NCBI RefSeq assembly: GCF_030867095.1
Contig: NC_081829.1
Coordinates: forward strand, 88,414,261 to 88,478,260
Direction: 5' to 3'
DNA length: 64,000 bases
From: Alligator mississippiensis
Lineage: Eukaryota; Chordata; Crocodylia; Alligatoridae
This document shows positions 58,401 through 64,000 of this stretch, piece by piece. Both the position numbers and the translations under genes were made by a program. The notes under the pieces were generated by a model. It ran no database searches. It had not been told where the DNA came from and saw only the letters and a list, made by a program, of their open reading frames with translations. Each line of letters starts with the position of its first letter. Positions within the stretch are counted from its first letter, which is position 1.

Positions 58401-61019
58401 TTGACAAGTTCAAAATAGGACACCTTAAATTATGACAAAATACTTACAATGAGCTAACCTATCTTCCACTAACTTAAAAGAGATTGCAGAGAGAGTATGT
58501 TTCGGGGGTTTTTTTTCTCCCAGCCTGAATTTATTTTAGTGAGTGGGTTAAAAGGCAATGTGATAGAGGCTAGAAACCTCTTCACCTGAGGATGAAAAAG
58601 GGGAGAAAAAAGTGGGTGTAAGTATACAAAATTTGTGATGTTATGAACCTGAAGCAATCTCCTGGCTGAGATTACATGATAGGAGATAGTCACTTCCCCC
58701 CTGTCAGCTCCCTTTACTGTCTCAGCACTTTGCTCACAACAAAATGGATGACAGTTTCATTACAGAACGGCATCACTTGTCAAACTTTGAATTACTGATC
58801 ATAAAAATATCAGTTATGCTTTGACTGATTGTTTGAGCACTCCTTTTTTTTTATCAGCATGACTGTTAGTGCAACATACACAAGGGGCTGCGGGGTGGGG
58901 GTAGCGCTGGTGGAAAGAAATCAAACCTGGCTGAAGAGCTATGAGTTTGCAATACCCTACCCATACAAACAAGCTTCTATCGCAGTTATAGACAGCAGAA
59001 ATAAAAGGGAGCTTTTTGGCTCACAGCTATAAAAAAAAAATTATCATAGTGATGAAGTTCCTCAGCCATCAACAGAGCTGTGATAACGCTGTTTGATGAT
59101 GATTTTCCCATGAATGTTAAACAGCCGCCACTGCGGAGGAAAAGGAGCTTATCTGCACCTAATACTGATCTCTAATTCCTGCCCTTCTTGAACCATCCAT
59201 TTTCTAACAGCATTAACTGGCAAATTTACATCCCATCTTAATGCTGCTAAAGAGGACAGGAGATGAAGAGTAAATGACAGCAGTGTAATGAGGATGGCTT
59301 TTTTCTCCTTTCTCTTTAATGGCTGAAGATTTACACAATTGTCTGTAAGCTTATATAGAGAGCTTACCTGAACCTTTTGCCAGCATGGATTCAACTTACA
59401 GAAGCTTTTGTTAACTAAATACACATAAATATTTTTAAGGAGGTTTAATATTGTGACTTCAAAGAAAGCTAAGAGACAGGAGGAGTAAAAATACATTTGT
59501 TTAGCATTTTGATTAGAACTAAAAATTGCTACTATTTCTACTTTAAAAAAAAAAAAAACAACCCCAGAAACAAGTTCATTTGTAACTATAAAATCTCAGC
59601 TGCAACACAATTTATTTTTCTTTTCACTTTTTAAACATGCAGGGAAAGTGTCTGCTTTCAGGTCGCACCATTTTTAGTGAAGAATTATCTCCCGAACTTA
59701 GAGATCAATGGTCATCCAACTGCACTATGTTCAGCAGTGTTTCACATATCTCCCACTATATGGACTGTTTTTGGATCATGTAGCTTCCATCCAAATAAGA
59801 GATGTTCCATGGCATGGTCAAAAAGAGAGTAAAAATAGCATGTTCTGATATAGGAAAGAGCAGCAAAAATACCTGAAGTGATTCAGAGCATTTCTGCACA
59901 CCCAGATGACGATTTTGATAGAAATAAAGACCTGTTTAAGATGTTCTGTTGATATCCAAAAAAACTCTCGATGTAGTTCAATTTCTTGCTCAGCTTTAAA
60001 AAGGCTCTATTTAATTAGCAGGATTTTTAACTAGGCAGGGCCTTTTCTGTTCTTAATTTATTTCATATCTATCATTTCTCAGGGGTGTGCAAAGGGTGGC
60101 AGAGTTAGAGAGAGATTAGGAAAGGAAAAAATTCAAATATGTTGTAGAAATGCAAGAGTCCAATTTCAACTGCTGGGATATCAGGGTTTGTTTTGTATAA
60201 TCAAGGGTCGCATGAAAAGTCTCCAATGAAATGCAAAAACATTGACATTTGGGGAACAGGTCAGATTTTGTGCAAAAATTTACAGTCCAACAGGAGAATT
60301 TTATGCAGGAATATTCATTTGACCTGTGTGAAATTTCAAAATTGAATTCAAAAGAAGATATATTTTTTCACCAATGTTTGCGAAACTAGACACTCTACAA
60401 ATTCTTAATAGATAAAAAAGCAATTGATAAAACAGGAAAAGAACATTCTAACTTTATGAAATGTCCCAAACTCCAAGTAATTTATGGAAGCATTTTGAAA
60501 ATATAAATTTTAGCATCAGTAGTATAAAACTGTTTTATTTTTCTCTGCGTCTATCATATGACAAAACATTTTGCAGTAATAAACTATATACTGCACATGC
60601 ACCATTTATGATACTTTTTAAAAAGTTCAATGCACACTGAATTAGTGCTTTAGGAGTGAGATATTTAACCTGCCAAGAACCCCAAGCTGGGGTGATCATG
60701 ATGCTGCATATTCACAGCACAGCTGAGGTTTATGAATAGTTTTATACTCACGACTACTGTGGAAGACAAGGTACCGGACTCGACCTACTCCAATATTTAA
60801 TGTCTGTGTGCATTTCCTTAATGCTCTCGGACTCAGATGTTGAAAAACATTTAGGAGCTTAACTGCCACTGATTTTCTGTAATTACCTTTGAGTTTTTGG
60901 TCTTATGTGCATCAAGGCAAGTTGTAAATTGAACCTGGAGCAGCCAGCTTGCAAATTGCCAGGGATCAGCCATGTTTTTGGGCAGAGTGCTGAAAACACC
61001 TGCAACTTCGACTTGTTAA
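55408..61019. other. No gene in about 5.6 kb; possible conserved noncoding block at 58740-59330
   Basis: Mostly unique sequence. The part at 57240-57760 is GC-richer and may be a decayed repeat of unknown type. At 57805-57985 the minus strand has a gggtttgaatc B-box-like word followed by aggatcctagaggtgaaagg, resembling an old SINE. The block 58740-59330 lacks repeats and has many TAAT, CAGCTG-like and ATGATG words; it is a candidate regulatory element. The segment 60180-60380 is A/T-rich and MITE-like. No open frame has a recognisable domain. Confidence 0.4.
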
Positions 61020-61021
61020 GA

Positions 61022-61465
61022 TGTTGGTGTGCCGGGGCAGATGGCAGGGGAATTGCGAGGGGACTGATCCTTCTTGTAGCAACACAGCCCTGGCCCCTTC
61101 CCTGCCATCCACTCTGAGGCGTGCGTGTACCTGTCACCAACAATGAGCCAGTCCAGGGCTCCATAAAGCCCAGTACAGCCACTTACAGCCTCCCAGCTGC
61201 CTGCCATAGCCAGCCTGGGCTCCAGGCAGGCCCCTGCTGCTTGTCATGGAGCCCAGGCTACTCGCAGAAGGTAGTGGGTAGGCTGCAAGGAGCTGCACCG
61301 GTGTCCAAGGAACCGCAGCCTGGCTTGCTGCTGGCAGCACGTGCATACATGCCAGGTGGCAGGGAAGGGGTTGGGGCTGCACTGCCACAACAAGGATTGG
61401 GCCCCTCCTGGCTCCCCCCCACCGGAGGCACGTGTGCCAAGCAAAACACCTTTGCATGCCATGTT
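61022..61465. mobile_element. Foldback element with arms of about 70 bp or more
   Basis: The left part (about 61059-61132, with ctgatccttcttgtagcaac and ccccttccctgccatcc) is matched on the other strand by the right part (about 61335-61415, with ccaatccttgttgtggcagt and ccccttccctgccacct). At the centre agcctgggctcc (61212-61223) pairs perfectly with ggagcccaggct (61248-61259), and the flanking sequence also pairs loosely. Open frames of 62-144 codons on both strands come from this GC-rich palindrome. Confidence 0.75.
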
Positions 61466-64000
61466 CTGGCACACATGCAGGGGGTTGCCTACCTTTAGTA
61501 TAAACTCTAAAGTTGAATTGCTTTGGTTGCTGAGCATTTGACCTTCTATTTGAACCTGTTTCTTGCATTTCTTAGAGTTGACAGGTGATCAGACATAGCA
61601 TATTAGTTAGCCCCAGTCTGATATCACCAGGTAAAACAGTCTCTGCTCTGACAGCCTTGCTCACTGACCCACACAGACAGACAGTCCTACTCTTCTAGCC
61701 TCTCACAACACTTTAGTATCCCTGCTACCTCCAGGCCTTTGTAGGCGAATTAAAATCTACAACACATATCCAGATGGTCTCCTCTTTCTCTTACTTTTCA
61801 GTGTTTTCTCCTCTGATCAAGAAGGTAGAAGTTCTGATAGTGATGATCCCTTTATTGTGTTATCCCTTGCTAAGAAGACAATTAGGTGCTACTTCATTTT
61901 CAAATCCACTCAGGAGGACATTAAATAAAAATCTCTCACAGAGGTCTAGAAAAGCACGGGATGAAAATTACAACATTGAGTTTGAGAAGCTTTCTTTTGT
62001 GACATGCAAACCTACTTCAAAGGCTAGTGTATCCTTCTCACAATGGTGGCTTCTGGTCTCATTAAGTAGAGATGTATTCCCAACCCAGCTAAGAACTCTC
62101 CTTTCCTACCTATTCTAAATATTCCTGTTTGCTAATGCAAATATCTACAGACATCCCTGGTCCTTTCCACCCTAACTGTCTTTAGTCTCAAGATAGGCTT
62201 TCTATGATGATTATACTTTCATGGCACAAAGGCAACCTTCTGAAGAAGGCAGTGCACTGTAGAAGAGCTGGGGTTCATAGGACACCTAATCTCAGAGTAC
62301 ACCCAAAATCTTACATACATCGTATATAGACTTGAAGTCAGCTGAATGGCCAGGTGGGAGATACGTGCACATAAGGAGGACAAAGGACACAAGAAAACAA
62401 CATTCATATCTATTAACAAGCATCATAATCAACTTAATTCTCTAATTATTTGTCACCCGCATTCACACTACAACTGGTTCAAAGTTTTTCAGTTAAGTCT
62501 TTTTTCTCTTATAAATGCTCTCTTATTGAAATCAAGACATTTAGGAAATAATCAATATAAAGCATTTTCAATAATATCAATGCCCTTTTGATATTTTTGG
62601 AACTTGCCATTTTGCTTTTTAAATTTTTTTTTTATATATAACCTTTCAAAATGAAGTCCCTGGATTTTTATTTTTAAAGCATGACAAAGGTTTTTAAACT
62701 CCAAGCTAGAATAAAATGTCTTGATTTTATTTAAACAGAATGGCCTGATTTATCCAAATTATTATTATTTTTGGAATTTAATTTCATAAGAAATTAAAAG
62801 CATTAAAGGCATTTTTGTTGCATTTCAAAATGAAAAAAGTAGTAGAATTTCCTTAGAAATGGCAATGGAAATGGAAAATCTGGTTCTTGCACAAGAATAA
62901 AATTTGGATAAAAGAAGTAGGTTTTTGGATAAAACCTATAACATCATTAGGATAAGATACCCTCTAAAATGCAAGAACATACCCCATATATTGAGTATGC
63001 CTGAATGTGTGGCACACACATTCTGCTCAGGAGATATTAGTCAAGAGAGACTTGTCAGGAGTATTTTTCAGTGAATGTGTGTTGGGGGGGTTGTTTGTTT
63101 TTTTTAATGAGAATTTGGGTTTGGCAAAATGAACATGATTGTCCATCAATATTGCCCTCTGCTTGAACCACAGTAAGGCATCAGTGGGGTCTGTGGTATT
63201 GTGAGATAATATAGCCATAAATTAAATCAAGGGCATAGGGCAACCTAAACTTTAACTCCCATGAAGCACTAAAATGGCCCAGGGAGACAGGGCACCGTTA
63301 GTGTGAACCAAAACAGAAGATCTCGGCTTCATTTAATCAACATAAGGAAGAACTTTCCATCCCAAGTTGATATTTCAGCCTGTGGATGATGATGTTGATT
63401 TTCAACTCCGAGTTATATGCTCAGACATCCCTTGTTACAATCTTGGGTCTATTTGACTGAATGGTGGGAAGACAGATGTTCAATGCAGGACTTGACAGAA
63501 TTAGCCTGGAAGTGCCACCCAACTGTTGATGTCGCTTCCCACATTGATGCCTATAAATGGAAAGAAAGAAGACTGATAAAGTGACTGTAAAGATTATATT
63601 GAACCAGTAGTCAGGAATTGAGAGTTATACCTGAAATTAGTCTGGAAGCTGTCATTGTGAAAATCTCATTGTGTTCTCATGGTGTAGCAGGCAATTTTTA
63701 TCATTTAGAGAGCACTCACCATGTGCTAAAAGAGTAGCTTATTTTGAACAGCAGCATTTTTGTGCATGTAATAAATATTTTAGTATAGCAGGGCAATTTA
63801 AGGATGCCACTTTTAATCGCAGCTCTCAAAATATTTTCCTGGGGGTGATGTGTTATGTTTCAGAAAATATTTTTCGGGGTGTGAAAAGAATGGGAGAGTG
63901 AAATCGTAAACACAAATGACAGGTTTTTAAAGTGCTGACACACCCGTAACGAGAGTCTCAAATGTCATCCAAATTGCTTAAGTACACCATGATGTCCCAG
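61466..64000. other. No gene recognised; AT-rich to the window end
   Basis: Unique-looking sequence with A/T-rich MITE-like wording at 62630-62900 (ccatttttaaattttt-type words). The last frame at 63671-63901 (+, 76 codons) has no recognisable domain. Confidence 0.5.

Noticed and set aside
61134-61568. 144-codon minus-strand frame
   Set aside because: Lies within a GC-rich foldback element, with equally long frames on the plus strand.

Overview
This window looks like nuclear DNA from a vertebrate, from the archosaur or turtle lineage and most likely a crocodilian. The main evidence is at least ten fragments of CR1 LINEs, several with the sauropsid 3' end (aggtcccttccag followed by tctatga-like repeats). 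There are also MIR-type SINE relics, small hAT-like elements with 8-bp target duplications, and many TIR elements ending in gggcacatctacac-like sequence. Base composition is AT-rich with GC-rich islands, and most of those islands lie inside repeats. No species was tested, so this placement is inference.

I find no intact protein-coding gene, no rRNA or tRNA gene and no CRISPR array. Open frames are short (at most 185 codons), overlap on both strands and mostly fall inside repeats. The only recognisable coding sequence is retrotransposon debris: CR1 reverse transcriptase at 24935-26022 (+), 3600-3870 (+), 10890-11300 (+) and 29550-31230 (-), and the C-terminal end of another non-LTR element at 31850-32480 (-). 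Two stretches have splice-like borders around open sequence and may be exons of an unseen transcript: 33596-33686 and 35310-35366. The window is best read as intergenic DNA or part of a very long intron.

Layout. 1-5 kb: CR1 tail, hAT-like MITE, CR1 coding fragment, and a MIR split by a TIR element. 5-8 kb: mostly unique AT-rich DNA. 8.4-14.5 kb: hAT-like MITEs, CR1, a GC-cored repeat, a small cruciform, and a CR1 nested in a MIR. 17.3-18.2 kb: a large foldback element. 20.3-21.9 kb: hammerhead-like repeat module, hairpin element, 160-bp duplication, perfect hairpin. 23.4-24.5 kb: possible solo LTR. 24.9-26.4 kb: longest CR1, then a hAT-like MITE. 29.5-32.5 kb: old LINE split by a four-hairpin element, then a CR1 end and a second LINE. 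34.8-36.6 kb: GC-rich unit, TIR element, MIR, palindromic MITE. 39.9-44.6 kb: further repeats. 44.6-64 kb: mostly unique DNA with possible conserved noncoding blocks, plus foldback elements at 54.5-55.4 and 61.0-61.5 kb.

The most distinctive theme is a set of TIR elements whose interiors are built from inverted and tandem modules: 17287-18188, 20787-21027, 30355-30870, 54529-55407 and 61022-61465. At least one sits inside an older LINE and a related element sits inside a MIR, so they are true insertions. They could fold into long hairpin RNAs if transcribed.
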